The notes: a model not told the origin generated them from the letters alone. A stretch of DNA of 64,000 bases from Mycolicibacterium sp. GF69 (GCF_003284965.1 NZ_QMEW01000006.1:1-64000); one strand, 5' to 3'. Positions 18,164 through 28,826 are shown, counted from the first letter of the stretch. Program-made: numbers and translations.

Positions 18164-21100
18164 CTGACCACCACCAGCAGGTCGCCACCTTCCACCTGCG
18201 CTGTGGCCGAGACCGCGACCCGGTCCACCTTGCCCGCCTTTGGTGCGGTGATCGCGGCCTCCATCTTCATCGCCTCGATGGTGGCGATCGTCTGCCCGGC
18301 CGCCACCTCGTCGTCGGCTGCGACGCTGACGGTGACCACACCGGCGAACGGCGCGGCGATGTGGTCGGGGTTGGCCTTGTCCGCCTTCTCCGCGGCGGGG
18401 ATGTCACTGGCGACGCTGCGATCGCGCACCAGCACCGGTCGCAGTTGCCCGTTGAGGATGCACATCACGGTGCGCATACCCCGCTCGTCGGGGTCGGAGA
18501 TGGCCTCCAGCCCGATCAGCAGTTCGACACCCCGCTCCAATTGGACCCGGTGCTCCTCGCCGCTGCGCAGCCCGTAGAAGAACTGGTTGGCCGACAGGCT
18601 CGAGGTGTCGCCGTACTGTTCGCGGTGCGCCTCGAGTTCCTTTGTCGGACCACCGAACAGCAACCGGTTCAGGGCGGCTTGGCGTTTGGGACCGGCCTGA
18701 GCGAGCACCGCTTCGTCTTCTTCGCTGAGTTCTGCCTGCGGCTTGGCCGGCGCACGGCCGGCGAGCGCCTTGGTGCGCAGCGGCTCGGGCCACCCGCCGG
18801 GCGGGTCGCCGAGCTCACCACGCAGGAACCCGATCACCGAATCGGGAATGTCGAAACGTGATGGGTCCGAGGCGAACTCGTCGGCGGTGATACCCGCTCC
18901 GAGTAGCGCCAGCGCTAGGTCCCCCACCACTTTCGATGACGGCGTCACCTTGACCAACCGCCCCAACACCCGGTCGGCTGCGGCGTAGTTGGCTTCGATC
19001 TCCTCGAAGCGATCACCGAAGCCCAGCGCGATCGCCTGCTGGCGCAGGTTCGACAGTTGCCCGCCGGGAATCTCGTGGTTGTACACCCGGCCGGTCGGCG
19101 CGGGTAGCCCACTCTCGAACGGAGCGTAGACCTTTCGCAGCGCTTCCCAGTAGGGCTCCAGGTCGCACACCGCTTGCAGCGACAGGCCGGTGTCGTACTC
19201 GGTGTGCGCAGTCGCGGCGACGATCGAACTCAACGCGGGCTGGCTGGTGGTGCCGGCCAGCGGCGCCGCCGCCCCGTCGACCGCGCTGGCACCCGCCTGC
19301 CAGGCCGCCAGGTACGTCGCGAGTTGCCCGCCGGGGGTGTCGTGGGTGTGCACGTGCACCGGCAGGTCGAACCGGCTGCGCAGCGCGGTGATCAACCGGT
19401 GCGCGGCCGGCGGTCGCAGCAACCCGGCCATGTCCTTGATCGCCAGCACGTGCGCGCCCGCGTCGACGATCTGCTCGGCCAGCTTCAGGTAGTAGTCCAG
19501 GGTGTAGAGCTTTTCCGACGGATCGGCCAGGTCGCCGGTGTAGCTCATCGCGACTTCGGCGACCGCCGTGCCGGTTTCGCGGACCGCGTCGATGGCAGGA
19601 CGCATCGACTCGACATTGTTGAGTGCGTCGAAGATTCGGTAGATGTCGATCCCGGTGGCCGTCGCCTCGGCGACGAATGCGTCGGTGACCGTTTCCGGAT
19701 ATGGCGTGTAGCCGACGGTGTTTCGACCCCGCAACAGCATCTGCAGGCAGATGTTGGGAACCGCCTCCCGCAACGAGGCCAGTCGCTCCCACGGGTCTTC
19801 CTTCAAGAACCGCAGCGCCACATCGTAAGTCGCCCCGCCCCAACACTCCAGCGAGAGCAGCTGTGGCGTCATCCGCGCGATGTAGGGCGCAATCATCAGC
19901 AGCCCGGTGGTTCGCACCCGGGTGGCCAGCAGCGACTGATGGGCGTCGCGGAACGTCGTGTCGGTGACGCCCAGCGGTTTGGCGTCGCGCAGCCAGCGGG
20001 CGAACCCCTCGGGCCCCAGTTCGGTCAGCAGTTGCTTGCTGCCGTTCGGCGGCACGGCGTCCAGGTCGATGTCGGGCAGCTTGTCGTGCGGGTAGACCGA
20101 CGCGGTGCGGGGCCCATGAGGTTGGTTGACGGTGACGTCGGCCAGGTAGTTGAGGATCTTGGTGCCGCGATCGGCCGGAGTCCGCGCGGTCAGCAGATAC
20201 GGACGCTCGTCGATGAACGACGTGCTGATCCGCCCGGCGCGGAAGTCCGCATCGTTCACCACTGCCTGCAGGAACGGGATGTTCGTCGATACGCCGCGGA
20301 TGCGAAATTCGGCCAGCGCGCGGCGCGCCCGCGCCACCGCCATCGCGAAGTCGCGCCCCCGGCAGGTCAGCTTGACCAGCATCGAGTCGAAATGTGCGCT
20401 GATCTCCGCGCCCAGATGCGTGCCGCCGTCGAGCCGGATGCCGGCACCGCCGGGCGTGCGGTAGCCGGTGATGCGGCCGGTGTCGGGCCGGAAGCCGTTG
20501 GCCGGATCCTCGGTGGTGATCCGGCACTGCAGGGCCGCACCATGCAGGACCAGCGTCTCCTGGCTCAACCCCAGGCTTTCGAGCGTCTCGCCATCGGCGA
20601 TCCGCAACTGGCTCGACACCAGATCGACGTCGGTGATCTCCTCGGTGACGGTGTGCTCGACCTGGATACGCGGATTGCACTCGATGAACACGTAGTGACC
20701 GCGCTCGTCGAGCAGGAACTCGACGGTGCCGGCGAATGTGTAGCCGATCTCGCGGGCGAACGCGACGGCGTCGGCGCAAATCCGTTGGCGCAGTTCGTCG
20801 GACAGGTTCGGCGCGGGTGCCAGCTCGATGACCTTCTGGTGGCGGCGCTGCACGCTGCAGTCGCGTTCGAAAAGGTGCATCACGTTGCCGTGGGTGTCGG
20901 CCAGGATCTGCACCTCGATGTGGCGGGGGTGCAGGACCGCCTGCTCGAGATACAGCGTCGGGTCACCGAACGCCGACTCGGCCTCGCGCGATGCGGCCTC
21001 GATGGCGTCGGGCAGCGCATCGATGTCGGTGACGCGCCGCATCCCCCGGCCACCGCCCCCGGAGACGGCCTTGACGAACAGCGGGAACTCCAGGCCGGCC

Positions 21101-21543
21101 GCGGCGGCCATCAATTCCTCGGCCGAGGCCGACGGCGCCGACGAGTTCAGCACCGGCAGGCCCGCCGAGCGGGCCGCCTCGATCGCGCGGGACTTGTTGC
21201 CCGTCAGCTCGAGCACTTCCGTGCTGGGCCCGACGAACGTGATCCCCGCTTCCGTACACGCCGCCGCCAGCGCCGGGTTCTCCGACAGGAAGCCGTATCC
21301 GGGATAGACGGCGTCAGCACCCGCATGCTTCGCCACGCGAATGATCTCGTCGACCGACAGGTATGCGCGCACCGGATGGCCGGTGTCGCCGATCTGATAG
21401 GACTCGTCGGCTTTCAGGCGGTGTAGAGAATTGCGGTCCTCATGGGCGTAGACCGCAACGGTGTCGATGCCCATTTCGTAGGCGGCGCGAAACGCACGGA
21501 TCGCGATCTCGCCTCGATTGGCGACCAGAACTTTAGAAATCAC
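18160..21543 (-). CDS. pyc: pyruvate carboxylase
   Basis: A biotin-dependent anaplerotic enzyme making oxaloacetate from pyruvate. The single 1127-residue chain has biotin carboxylase (N-terminal; [16 protein letters not shown] grasp), carboxyltransferase ([18 protein letters not shown]; a metal-binding HVHTHDT motif) and C-terminal biotinyl domains with [12 protein letters not shown], the lysine being the biotin site. It starts at a GTG at 21543. Its stop overlaps the inferred rsmD start, and the VKOR gene lies 39 bases upstream. Confidence 0.97.
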   Translation of the reverse strand: MISKVLVANRGEIAIRAFRAAYEMGIDTVAVYAHEDRNSLHRLKADESYQIGDTGHPVRAYLSVDEIIRVAKHAGADAVYPGYGFLSENPALAAACTEAGITFVGPSTEVLELTGNKSRAIEAARSAGLPVLNSSAPSASAEELMAAAAGLEFPLFVKAVSGGGGRGMRRVTDIDALPDAIEAASREAESAFGDPTLYLEQAVLHPRHIEVQILADTHGNVMHLFERDCSVQRRHQKVIELAPAPNLSDELRQRICADAVAFAREIGYTFAGTVEFLLDERGHYVFIECNPRIQVEHTVTEEITDVDLVSSQLRIADGETLESLGLSQETLVLHGAALQCRITTEDPANGFRPDTGRITGYRTPGGAGIRLDGGTHLGAEISAHFDSMLVKLTCRGRDFAMAVARARRALAEFRIRGVSTNIPFLQAVVNDADFRAGRISTSFIDERPYLLTARTPADRGTKILNYLADVTVNQPHGPRTASVYPHDKLPDIDLDAVPPNGSKQLLTELGPEGFARWLRDAKPLGVTDTTFRDAHQSLLATRVRTTGLLMIAPYIARMTPQLLSLECWGGATYDVALRFLKEDPWERLASLREAVPNICLQMLLRGRNTVGYTPYPETVTDAFVAEATATGIDIYRIFDALNNVESMRPAIDAVRETGTAVAEVAMSYTGDLADPSEKLYTLDYYLKLAEQIVDAGAHVLAIKDMAGLLRPPAAHRLITALRSRFDLPVHVHTHDTPGGQLATYLAAWQAGASAVDGAAAPLAGTTSQPALSSIVAATAHTEYDTGLSLQAVCDLEPYWEALRKVYAPFESGLPAPTGRVYNHEIPGGQLSNLRQQAIALGFGDRFEEIEANYAAADRVLGRLVKVTPSSKVVGDLALALLGAGITADEFASDPSRFDIPDSVIGFLRGELGDPPGGWPEPLRTKALAGRAPAKPQAELSEEDEAVLAQAGPKRQAALNRLLFGGPTKELEAHREQYGDTSSLSANQFFYGLRSGEEHRVQLERGVELLIGLEAISDPDERGMRTVMCILNGQLRPVLVRDRSVASDIPAAEKADKANPDHIAAPFAGVVTVSVAADDEVAAGQTIATIEAMKMEAAITAPKAGKVDRVAVSATAQVEGGDLLVVVS

Positions 21544-21582
21544 GGGCGATCACGCACGTACTGTATCGCCCGGCCAGTGTTC

Positions 21583-22215
21583 TCAGATCAGCGTCGACCA
21601 GTAGCTCCAGAAGCGCACCAGGATCAGCAGGATCAAAGCCGTGAACCACAACGCCACCAGCGACCACCGCCAGGTGTGCAGCACGCGTGCGACTACGTTG
21701 CCGCGCTGAGGCTGCAGCGCGATCGCGGCGACGACGACCAGCAGCGGGATCGTCACCGCCCACACCACCATGCAGTACGGGCACAACGCGCCGATGCGGT
21801 AGAGGCTCTGGAAGATCAGCCAGTGCACGAACGCGGCGCCCAGCAGCGTGCCGAGGGCCAGGCCCGCCCAGTACCAACGCGGCAGCTCTACCCGCGCAAG
21901 CGCCAGCACCCCGGTGACGACGACGACCGTGAACGCGACGACGCCGATCAGCGAGTTCGCGAAGCCGAACACCGAAGCCTGCGGCGTGATCATCACCGAA
22001 CCGCAGGACAGCACCGGGTTGAAGCTGCACGTGGGGATGTACTCCGGGTCGATCAGCAGCTCGATCTTCTCGACGGTCAGCGCGAGGGCCGCGGCAAGGC
22101 CCAGCACGCCTGCGAGCAGGATCCAGACCGCGCTCGGACGCCCCACCGCAAGGCCCGTCGGCTGGTCGGCCGCGGGCTCGGTCGGTTGGACGGCACCGGG
22201 CGCGGCGACCGTCAC
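21583..22215 (-). CDS. vitamin K epoxide reductase (VKOR) family membrane protein
   Basis: A quinone-linked disulfide generator that reoxidises DsbA-like proteins in mycobacteria. About five membrane helices are visible, with the loop cysteine pair in TCSFNPVLSC and the active CPYC in RIGALCPYCMV. A Pro/Ala-rich cytoplasmic N-terminus precedes the first helix. The GTG start overlaps the stop of the upstream DsbA-like gene by four bases (GTGA), so donor and acceptor are co-translated. Rv2968c-like. Confidence 0.92.
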   Translation of the reverse strand: MTVAAPGAVQPTEPAADQPTGLAVGRPSAVWILLAGVLGLAAALALTVEKIELLIDPEYIPTCSFNPVLSCGSVMITPQASVFGFANSLIGVVAFTVVVVTGVLALARVELPRWYWAGLALGTLLGAAFVHWLIFQSLYRIGALCPYCMVVWAVTIPLLVVVAAIALQPQRGNVVARVLHTWRWSLVALWFTALILLILVRFWSYWSTLI

Positions 22216-22988
22216 GGCGCTGCCGGCGGGGTCGGTTCCGGGTTGGGCGGCGGGGCACCCGCGTCGAGCGCGGGCACTTCGCCGACGATCTTCTCGATGT
22301 CGGCGATCAGCGCGTCAGGTGTCGACGGCGAATAGTCCTCGCCGTTGATGCGGATGGTCGGCGTCGAGTTGACGCCGCTCGCCTTGGCCAGACCCTTGAC
22401 CATGTCGTTGTAGCGCCCGTTGTTGATGCACGCCGGCACTTCTCCGGTGACCCCCGCCTGGCGCGCGACCTCGATCAGCCGGGCGTTGTCGGGGAACGGG
22501 CCCACACCCTCGGGAGGCTGCTGGGCGAAGAGCGCGGAGTGGAAGCGGCGGAAGGCGGCGTTGTCGGCGTCGGCCACGCAGTAGGCCGCGTTGGCCGCGC
22601 GGGTCGAATAGCCCTGCCCGGCCCGGTCGAGGATCGAGACCATGTGGTAGTCGACCGCCACCGCACCGCTGTCGATCAGCTTGTTGAGCGTGGGGCCGAA
22701 CTGCTTCTCGAAGTTGCCGCAGGCCGGACACAGGAAGTCCTCGAACATCGAGATCACCGCTTTGGGCTCCGAAGTGCCCTCCTTGGTGATGACTTCGCTC
22801 GATGCCACCCGGACCGCCCGGGTTTCGCCCTCACCGGGTTTGTCCTCTTTGGTCATCACGATGTAGAGCACCAGCGCGACGGCGAAGATCACGACGACGG
22901 CGGTCAACCCGATCTGCACGGCCAGGTTGCGCTTGCGGTCGGCCGCCTTCAGGTCGTAACGGGGTGTCTTCTTAGGTTTCGAGGCCAC
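22212..22988 (-). CDS. DsbA-like thioredoxin-fold protein, membrane anchored
   Basis: A 258-residue protein with a single N-terminal transmembrane segment (about residues 24-46) and an extracytoplasmic thioredoxin fold containing CPAC (FLCPACGNFE) and the cis-proline loop NSTPTIRING. It most likely introduces disulfides into exported proteins and is recycled by the coupled VKOR. Rv2969c-like. It ends in a Pro-rich tail and lies 34 bases downstream of lipN. Confidence 0.92.
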   Translation of the reverse strand: MASKPKKTPRYDLKAADRKRNLAVQIGLTAVVVIFAVALVLYIVMTKEDKPGEGETRAVRVASSEVITKEGTSEPKAVISMFEDFLCPACGNFEKQFGPTLNKLIDSGAVAVDYHMVSILDRAGQGYSTRAANAAYCVADADNAAFRRFHSALFAQQPPEGVGPFPDNARLIEVARQAGVTGEVPACINNGRYNDMVKGLAKASGVNSTPTIRINGEDYSPSTPDALIADIEKIVGEVPALDAGAPPPNPEPTPPAAP

Positions 22989-23022
22989 GGGGTAAGAGTA
23001 CCGGCGGTGTTTTCGCGTCTTG

Positions 23023-24117
23023 TCATGCGCGGGCGAGATGCGCGCGCAGTGCGGAGATCATCTCCGCGACGGCAACGGCGCTGGCCCCGCCGACCGGGGA
23101 CATGCTCGCGAAGCCGTGGATGAGAGACCCGAACTGCCGCAGGTCGACGGGCACGCCCGCGGTGCGCAGGGCCTCGGCGTACTGGTTACCGTCGTCGCGC
23201 AGCGGGTCGAAACCACCGGTCAGCACGAGTGCGGGCGCCAGCCCGGACAGGTCGTCGGCCAGCGCAGGCGAGACCCGCGGATCGGTCGCCGGGACCGGGG
23301 CCGCGGTGAGGTACTGGTCGGTGAACCAGGCGAGGTCGGCCTTGGTGAGGAAGTAGCCGCTGGCGAACAAGGTCTGCGACCGCGCCTGGGCGCTGAGGTT
23401 GGTCCACGGATAGATCAGCAACTGCAGCGCGGGCGGCCGCACCTGCTCATCGCGCGCTCGCTGCGCCACGACGGCCGCGATGTTGCCGCCCGCGCTGTCG
23501 CCGCCGACCGCCACGCGGTCGGGGTCGGCCCCGAGTTCGGCCGCGTGCTCGAGCGCCCATTGGTAGGCGGCGAAGCCATCGTCGGATGCGGCGGGTGCCT
23601 TGTGTTCGGGCGCCAGCCGGTAGTCGACGGACAGCACGTTCACATCGCCGTCACGACAGATGCTGCGGCACCCGCCGTCGTGGGTGTCGAGGTCGCCGAG
23701 CACGAAGCCGCCGCCGTGGAAGTACACGAGCAACGGGGCGTGGTCGACCGCGCTGCGGTACAGGCGTGCGCGGATCGGTCCGCCCGGCCCGTCCAGCGAG
23801 AGGTTCGTCACGCCCGCGACGGGGATGCTGCGGCCGAAGCCGGACGACAACCCGCGAAGTTGTGCCCGCGCGGCGATCACGTCGCCGGATCCGCTGAGCC
23901 CATCGAGGCCGGCCAACTTCTGGCCCGCCAGCATCAGCTGCAGCGTGGTGTCCAGCGTATTGCCGTCGACGGTGACGGTGCGGCCGCCGAGCAGAAGGCG
24001 CTTGACGGCGTCCGGGATGCGAGGCAGCGCTCGCAGGGTGACGCCTGCCGCGGCGTTGACGAGGGTCTCCTTGCGGCTCGGACTCCAGGAGTCGTGTGCT
24101 GGCAGACTTTGTGTCAT
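23023..24117 (-). CDS. lipN: alpha/beta hydrolase, esterase LipN-like
   Basis: A hormone-sensitive-lipase family esterase with oxyanion HGGG (YFHGGGFVLGD), nucleophile GDSAGG and catalytic histidine in LIHGFASM. The start is the ATG at 24117 (MTQSLPAHD), matching the M. tuberculosis LipN start (MTKSLPG) and preceded by GGAG. This gives 364 residues. The ATG interlocks with the ATG of the divergent aldo-keto reductase (CATG), so the gene has no separate promoter region and must be transcribed from inside its neighbour. Rv2970c-like. Confidence 0.9.
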   Translation of the reverse strand: MTQSLPAHDSWSPSRKETLVNAAAGVTLRALPRIPDAVKRLLLGGRTVTVDGNTLDTTLQLMLAGQKLAGLDGLSGSGDVIAARAQLRGLSSGFGRSIPVAGVTNLSLDGPGGPIRARLYRSAVDHAPLLVYFHGGGFVLGDLDTHDGGCRSICRDGDVNVLSVDYRLAPEHKAPAASDDGFAAYQWALEHAAELGADPDRVAVGGDSAGGNIAAVVAQRARDEQVRPPALQLLIYPWTNLSAQARSQTLFASGYFLTKADLAWFTDQYLTAAPVPATDPRVSPALADDLSGLAPALVLTGGFDPLRDDGNQYAEALRTAGVPVDLRQFGSLIHGFASMSPVGGASAVAVAEMISALRAHLARA

Positions 24118-24946
24118 GGCATCTCCATCGCTCACGTTGAATGACGGTAATTCGATACCGCAGGTCGGGCTCGGCGTTTGGCAGACCCCGCCCGAAGACA
24201 CCGAACGTGCGGCCGCGACCGCGCTCGATGCCGGCTATCGACACATCGACACGGCCGCCGCGTACGGCAACGAGCGCGAGGTCGGCCAAGCGCTCGCGAA
24301 CTCGGGTCTGCCGCGCAGCGACATGTACATCACCACGAAATTGTGGAACGCCGACCAGGGATATGACAGCACGCTGGCCGCGTTCGACAAAAGCATGCAG
24401 CGGCTGGGGCTCGACTATCTGGACCTCTACCTCATCCACTGGCCGATGCCGGCCAAGGGCGCTTTCGTCGAGACGTTCAAGGCGTTCGCCTACCTGCGTG
24501 AGCAGGGTCGCATCCGCTCGATCGGGGTCAGCAACTTCGAGCCTGAGCATCTGCGCACACTCGTCGACGCCACCGGGATCGTCCCCGCGGTCAACCAGAT
24601 CGAACTCCATCCGCTGCTTCAACAGGAGGAGCTGCGGGAGCTGCACGCCCAGCTGGGCGTCGCCACCGAGGCGTGGAGTCCGCTCGGCCAGGGGTCGCTG
24701 CTGTCGAACGACACCGTCGTCGCCGTCGCCGAGGCGCACGGAAAGACACCGGCCCAGGCATTGATTAGGTGGCATATGCAGCTCGGCAATATAGTCATCC
24801 CGAAGTCGGTGACCCCCGAGAGAATCGTGAGCAACTTCGACGTGTTCGATTTCGAGCTGAGTGAGGACGACATGGCGTCCATTTCCGCGCTCGGCGACGG
24901 TACTCGGTTGGGCCCCGACCCACGAACATTCGAATTCACAGGATAG
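24116..24946 (+). CDS. aldo/keto reductase (first of two)
   Basis: A 276-residue NADPH-dependent AKR with the tetrad Asp and Tyr in DTAAAYGNE, Lys in TTKLW and His in LIHWP, and the cofactor region [10 protein letters not shown]. It is a paralogue of the next gene, with which it shares most motifs (ELHPLL, GKTPAQ, VFDFEL). M. smegmatis also has two adjacent AKRs here, while M. tuberculosis has one (Rv2971). The start ATG at 24116 overlaps the divergent lipN ATG; no strong ribosome site is visible. Confidence 0.93.
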   Translation: MASPSLTLNDGNSIPQVGLGVWQTPPEDTERAAATALDAGYRHIDTAAAYGNEREVGQALANSGLPRSDMYITTKLWNADQGYDSTLAAFDKSMQRLGLDYLDLYLIHWPMPAKGAFVETFKAFAYLREQGRIRSIGVSNFEPEHLRTLVDATGIVPAVNQIELHPLLQQEELRELHAQLGVATEAWSPLGQGSLLSNDTVVAVAEAHGKTPAQALIRWHMQLGNIVIPKSVTPERIVSNFDVFDFELSEDDMASISALGDGTRLGPDPRTFEFTG

Positions 24947-24951
24947 GTGCG

Positions 24952-25782
24952 ATGACCTCGATTCCGACCGTCACGCTCAACGACGACCACCCGATGCCCG
25001 TACTCGGTCTCGGCGTGGGCGAACTGTCGGACTCCGAGACCGAGCAGTCGGTACTGGCGGCGTTGGCCGCCGGCTACCGGCTGATCGACACCGCGGCCTC
25101 CTACGGCAACGAGGAGGCGGTCGGGCGGGCCATCAAGGCGTCGGGCGTGCCCCGAGAGGACATCTTCGTCACCACCAAACTGGCCACCGCGGACCTCGGC
25201 TTCCAGTCGTCCCAGGATGCGCTCAGAGCCAGCCTTGGGCGGCTCGGCCTCGACTACGTCGACCTGTACCTGATCCACTGGCCGGCCGGCGAGCAGGGCA
25301 AGTACGTCGACAGCTGGGGCGGGCTGATGAAGCGGAAAGAGGTCGGCGAGACCAAGTCGATCGGTGTGTGCAACTTCCATGCCGAGCACCTATCGGACAT
25401 CATCGACCTGTCGTTCTTCACCCCGGCGATCAACCAGATCGAACTGCACCCGCTGCTGAACCAGGCGGAGCTGCGCGAGATCAACGCCGGCTACGGCATC
25501 GTCACCGAGGCCTACGCTCCCCTGGGCGTCGGACGCTTGCTCGACAACGAGACGGTTGTCTCGGTAGCGCAGTCGCACGGTAAGACGCCGGCGCAGGTGT
25601 TGATCCGGTGGAGCCTGCAGCTCGGCAACGTGGTCATCCCCCGCTCCTCGTCGCAGGAGCGGATTGCCTCGAACCTCGAGGTGTTCGACTTCGAGCTCAC
25701 CGACGATCAGATGGCCGCGCTCAACGGCCTCGACGACGGCACGCGCTTCCGCCCGGATCCGGAGACCTACACCGGCGACTGA
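24952..25782 (+). CDS. aldo/keto reductase (second of two, Rv2971-like)
   Basis: A 276-residue AKR with tetrad residues in [14 protein letters not shown] and LIHWP. It resembles Rv2971 more closely than its neighbour does ([35 protein letters not shown]). The ATG lies 5 bases after the stop of the first AKR, so both are on one transcript. Mycobacterial AKRs of this group reduce dicarbonyls such as methylglyoxal-type compounds; the true substrate is unproven. Confidence 0.93.
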   Translation: MTSIPTVTLNDDHPMPVLGLGVGELSDSETEQSVLAALAAGYRLIDTAASYGNEEAVGRAIKASGVPREDIFVTTKLATADLGFQSSQDALRASLGRLGLDYVDLYLIHWPAGEQGKYVDSWGGLMKRKEVGETKSIGVCNFHAEHLSDIIDLSFFTPAINQIELHPLLNQAELREINAGYGIVTEAYAPLGVGRLLDNETVVSVAQSHGKTPAQVLIRWSLQLGNVVIPRSSSQERIASNLEVFDFELTDDQMAALNGLDDGTRFRPDPETYTGD

Positions 25783-25785
25783 CGC

Positions 25786-25855
25786 GACCCGCCGTGCCGT
25801 TTCATACGCGACCCGCGGTGCCGACCATATGAAAACGCACAATCGCGGCGGGTCC
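25786..25855. repeat. composite inverted/direct repeat between convergent genes
   Basis: GACCCGCCG...TTTCATA is followed by a second copy of GCGACCCGC-GTGCCG, and then by TATGAAAA...CGGCGGGTC in inverted orientation. The outer arms could fold as an interrupted stem of about 16 bp. It fills the gap between two convergent genes and may act as a bidirectional terminator or be a remnant of a small repeat family. Confidence 0.5.
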
Positions 25856-25882
25856 ACCCCGTCTCGGGTGCCCTGACCTTGC

Positions 25883-26590
25883 TCAGCCCGCCGGGCAGCT
25901 GGCGGCGGCGTCGCGCAGCACGGTGGCCGACTGCGCGTCCACCGGCAACCGGTAGCCGCGCAGCACCGCGATGAACTGCATCGCGTACTGGCAGTGGAAC
26001 GCCGTGTTGGGTGGCATCCAGGTTGCGGGTTGCTGGTCGCCCTTGTCCTGGTTGGCCGCACCGGCGACGGCGATGAGGTTGGCCGGATCGTTGGCGAAGC
26101 GCACCCGCATCTCTTCGGGCCAGTTGCGCGCGCCAAGGTCCCAGGCCAGCGCGAGTGGAACGATGTGGTCGATCTGCACGGCGGCGCCGGTCTTCTCACC
26201 GCGGACCAATGCGACGGTGGCGTTGGTGTACGGATCGATCAGCGTCCCGGTCGCGACGGCATCGGGGCACCGCTTTATCGACACATAAGTCTTGTCGACG
26301 AGGTCGCGGTCCAAGATGTCGTTTCGCGTGTCACAGCCGTTGTGCCCGCCCGGGGCCGTGGTGTCGTCCGTCCAGCTGTCGCCGAATGCCGCTCTGCGGT
26401 AATCGTGTCCGCGGATACGCAGCGGTATCACGGGCACGCCGGCGAGAACATCGATCCCCGGTGCGACGGTCGGGATGTCGGCACGGGCGATGAAGTCGCT
26501 CCGGTCGTGCGAAGACGCGACGGTCTGTACGGCGACCGCCACGGCGAGTACCACGATCGCGGTCAGCCACAGCAGGTATCTGCGCCTCAT
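25883..26590 (-). CDS. exported HNH-type (DUF1524-like) protein
   Basis: A 235-residue protein with an N-terminal signal/anchor (residues 5-25). The C-terminal half matches the DUF1524/HNH nuclease-like pattern: QIDHIVPLALAWDLGA, FANDPANLIAV and NQDKGDQQPATWMPP. It would act outside the membrane if it is a nuclease, so nutrient or DNA processing is possible. Rv2972c-like. Its ATG overlaps the recG coding region only at the recG stop: the ATGA at 26587 joins the end of recG to this start, so it is translationally coupled to the helicase upstream of it. Confidence 0.8.
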   Translation of the reverse strand: MRRRYLLWLTAIVVLAVAVAVQTVASSHDRSDFIARADIPTVAPGIDVLAGVPVIPLRIRGHDYRRAAFGDSWTDDTTAPGGHNGCDTRNDILDRDLVDKTYVSIKRCPDAVATGTLIDPYTNATVALVRGEKTGAAVQIDHIVPLALAWDLGARNWPEEMRVRFANDPANLIAVAGAANQDKGDQQPATWMPPNTAFHCQYAMQFIAVLRGYRLPVDAQSATVLRDAAASCPAG

Positions 26591-28824
26591 GCTTTGTCCA
26601 GGAACTCGACACGATCGTCGGTGAACGGTGCGGCCAGCACCGCCATCCCCCGATGGACGGGATCCTTCTCGTACAGCGCCGAACAGAAGTCGCGGGCCTC
26701 GACGATGATGTCGAGGTGCTGCTGCAGCGACAGGAAGCGCAGCGTGATGGCCCGTCCGGACTGGTTGTGCCCCAACACGTCTCCTTCCCGGCGCTCAGCG
26801 AGGTCCAGATCGGCGAGTTTGAAGCCGTCCAGCGTCGACGCCACAGCCTTTAGCCGTGCGCCCGCCTTGGAGCCCTCGGGTAGCCGGGTCACGAGCAGAC
26901 ACAGACTGGGGTGCTGTCCGCGGCCGATCCGTCCGCGCAACTGGTGCAGCTGGCTGATCCCGAACCGGTCGGCGTCCATCACCAGCATCACGGTCGCGTT
27001 GGGGACGTCGACACCGACCTCGATCACCGTCGTGCACACCAGCACATCGATCTCACCGGCTCGGAACGCGCCCATCACGGCGTCCTTTTCGTCGGCCGGC
27101 AACCTGCCGTGCATCAGCTGCAGCCGCAGATCGGACAACGGCCCGCGGCTCAAGTGGTCGATCAGCTGGATGACGGTGATCGGGGGCGGGCCGCCGTTAT
27201 CGTTGTCGCCCTTGGGTTTGTCGTTCTCGTCGATCCGCGATGCGACGACGTAGGCCTGTCGGCCGGCGCGCACCTCCTCGATGATGCGTTGCCACGCCCG
27301 GTCCAGCCACTTGGGCTTCTCGTTGAGGAAGATGGTGTTGGTGGTGATCGGCTGCCTGCCGCGCGGGAGCTCACGCAGCGTCGAGGTCTCCAGGTCTCCG
27401 TAGTGCGTCAGCGCGACGGTGCGCGGTATCGGCGTCGCGGTCATCACCAGCAGATGCGGCGTCATGCCGTCGGGAGCCTTGCCGCGCAGCCTGTCTCGTT
27501 GCTCGACGCCGAACCGGTGTTGCTCGTCGACCACCACCATGCCCAGACGCCGGAATTCGACCGCGTCCTGGAGCAGCGCATGCGTACCGACGACGATGCC
27601 CGCCTCACCGCCGACGACCTCGTCGCGCACCGCGCGCTTCTGCTGGGCCGACATCGACCCGGTCAACAACGCGACGCGCGTGGCACCGTCGACGCCGCCG
27701 AGTTGACCGGCCATCGCCAACGGCCCGAGCACATCGCGGATCGACCGGGCATGTTGTGCGGCAAGAACTTCCGTGGGGGCCAGCAGTGCACACTGATAGC
27801 CGGCATCCACCATCTGCAGCATCGCCAACACGGAGACGATCGTCTTACCCGAACCGACCTCTCCCTGCAACATCCGGTTCATCGGCCGGGTGGATTCGAG
27901 TTCACTCGACACGACGTCGAGCACTTCCTTCTGTCCGTCGGTCAATTCGAACGGCATCTTTTCGCGCATGGCGCCGACGAGGCCGTCGTCGCGACGCATG
28001 GCGACCGGACCGGAGTCGCTGAGCTCACCGTGGCGCCGGTCGACCAGCGCCCATTGCAGGCCGATGGCCTCGTCGTACGTCAGGCGGGCGATCGCCGCAT
28101 CGCGTTGGGCGGCTTTCTCGGCGGTGTGTATCGCCCGTAACGCCTCGTCTTCGGTGATCAAACCGTGTTGCCGGAGAAAGGATTCCGGCAGTGGTTCGTC
28201 AATCGGGTCCAGCACATCGAGCACCTGACGTACGCACGCGTAAATCTCCCAGGTCTGCACCTTGTTGTTGGCCGGGTAGATCGGGAAGAAGTCACGGTCG
28301 AAGGCCGCCAGCAAGTCTGCGCCAGCCGCTCCTGAAGTCGATGCGATGGTCTTGAGCGACTTTGTTCCGTAGGTCTTGCCACGGGGTGAGTCCAGTACCA
28401 GGAACTCCGGATGCGTCAGTTGAAGCGCGCCTCGGAAGTAACCGACCTCTCCGGACAGCATCAGCCGTGTTCCTTTTACCAGGTCGCCGATCATCCAATC
28501 CGCGTTGAAGAAGGTCGCGGTGACCGTTGCCCGCCGCTTACCGAGCGTGACGCGCAGCCACTTTCGGCTCTTCATCTTCTTCGTCTTCTTGTCGAATTGC
28601 GGTTTCATATCGCCGGCTTTGGTCTCGGTGATCTCGTCGACGAACGTGACGTGCTCGCCTTCTTCGAGCTCTTCCCCTTCGTCGAGCACCGTTGTGCCGT
28701 CGCTGTACTTGCGCGGATAGTGGCGCAACAGATCGTCGACTGTGCGGATACCGAAGTGCTCGGCCAGCGGGTCGGCAGCCTTCTTGCCGATCACGAAGTC
28801 GAGCCGGTCCGACAGCGTGGCCAC
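26587..28824 (-). CDS. recG: ATP-dependent DNA helicase RecG
   Basis: A branch-migrating helicase that reverses stalled forks and processes Holliday junctions. It has an N-terminal wedge/OB domain, Walker A GEVGSGKTIV, VVVDEQHRFGVEQR (DExH-type motif II), MTATPIPRT (motif III) and QLRGRIGRG (motif VI). At 745 residues it is of normal mycobacterial length; a lysine-rich insertion (KKTKKMKSRK) sits in the N-terminal domain. The gene lies 2 bases after the DhaL-type kinase gene, and its stop overlaps the HNH-type gene. Confidence 0.96.
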   Translation of the reverse strand: MATLSDRLDFVIGKKAADPLAEHFGIRTVDDLLRHYPRKYSDGTTVLDEGEELEEGEHVTFVDEITETKAGDMKPQFDKKTKKMKSRKWLRVTLGKRRATVTATFFNADWMIGDLVKGTRLMLSGEVGYFRGALQLTHPEFLVLDSPRGKTYGTKSLKTIASTSGAAGADLLAAFDRDFFPIYPANNKVQTWEIYACVRQVLDVLDPIDEPLPESFLRQHGLITEDEALRAIHTAEKAAQRDAAIARLTYDEAIGLQWALVDRRHGELSDSGPVAMRRDDGLVGAMREKMPFELTDGQKEVLDVVSSELESTRPMNRMLQGEVGSGKTIVSVLAMLQMVDAGYQCALLAPTEVLAAQHARSIRDVLGPLAMAGQLGGVDGATRVALLTGSMSAQQKRAVRDEVVGGEAGIVVGTHALLQDAVEFRRLGMVVVDEQHRFGVEQRDRLRGKAPDGMTPHLLVMTATPIPRTVALTHYGDLETSTLRELPRGRQPITTNTIFLNEKPKWLDRAWQRIIEEVRAGRQAYVVASRIDENDKPKGDNDNGGPPPITVIQLIDHLSRGPLSDLRLQLMHGRLPADEKDAVMGAFRAGEIDVLVCTTVIEVGVDVPNATVMLVMDADRFGISQLHQLRGRIGRGQHPSLCLLVTRLPEGSKAGARLKAVASTLDGFKLADLDLAERREGDVLGHNQSGRAITLRFLSLQQHLDIIVEARDFCSALYEKDPVHRGMAVLAAPFTDDRVEFLDKA

Positions 28825-28826
28825 GC

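Noticed and set aside
19174..21426. 750-codon frame opposite pyruvate carboxylase
   Set aside because: Shadow of pyc with no recognisable domain.
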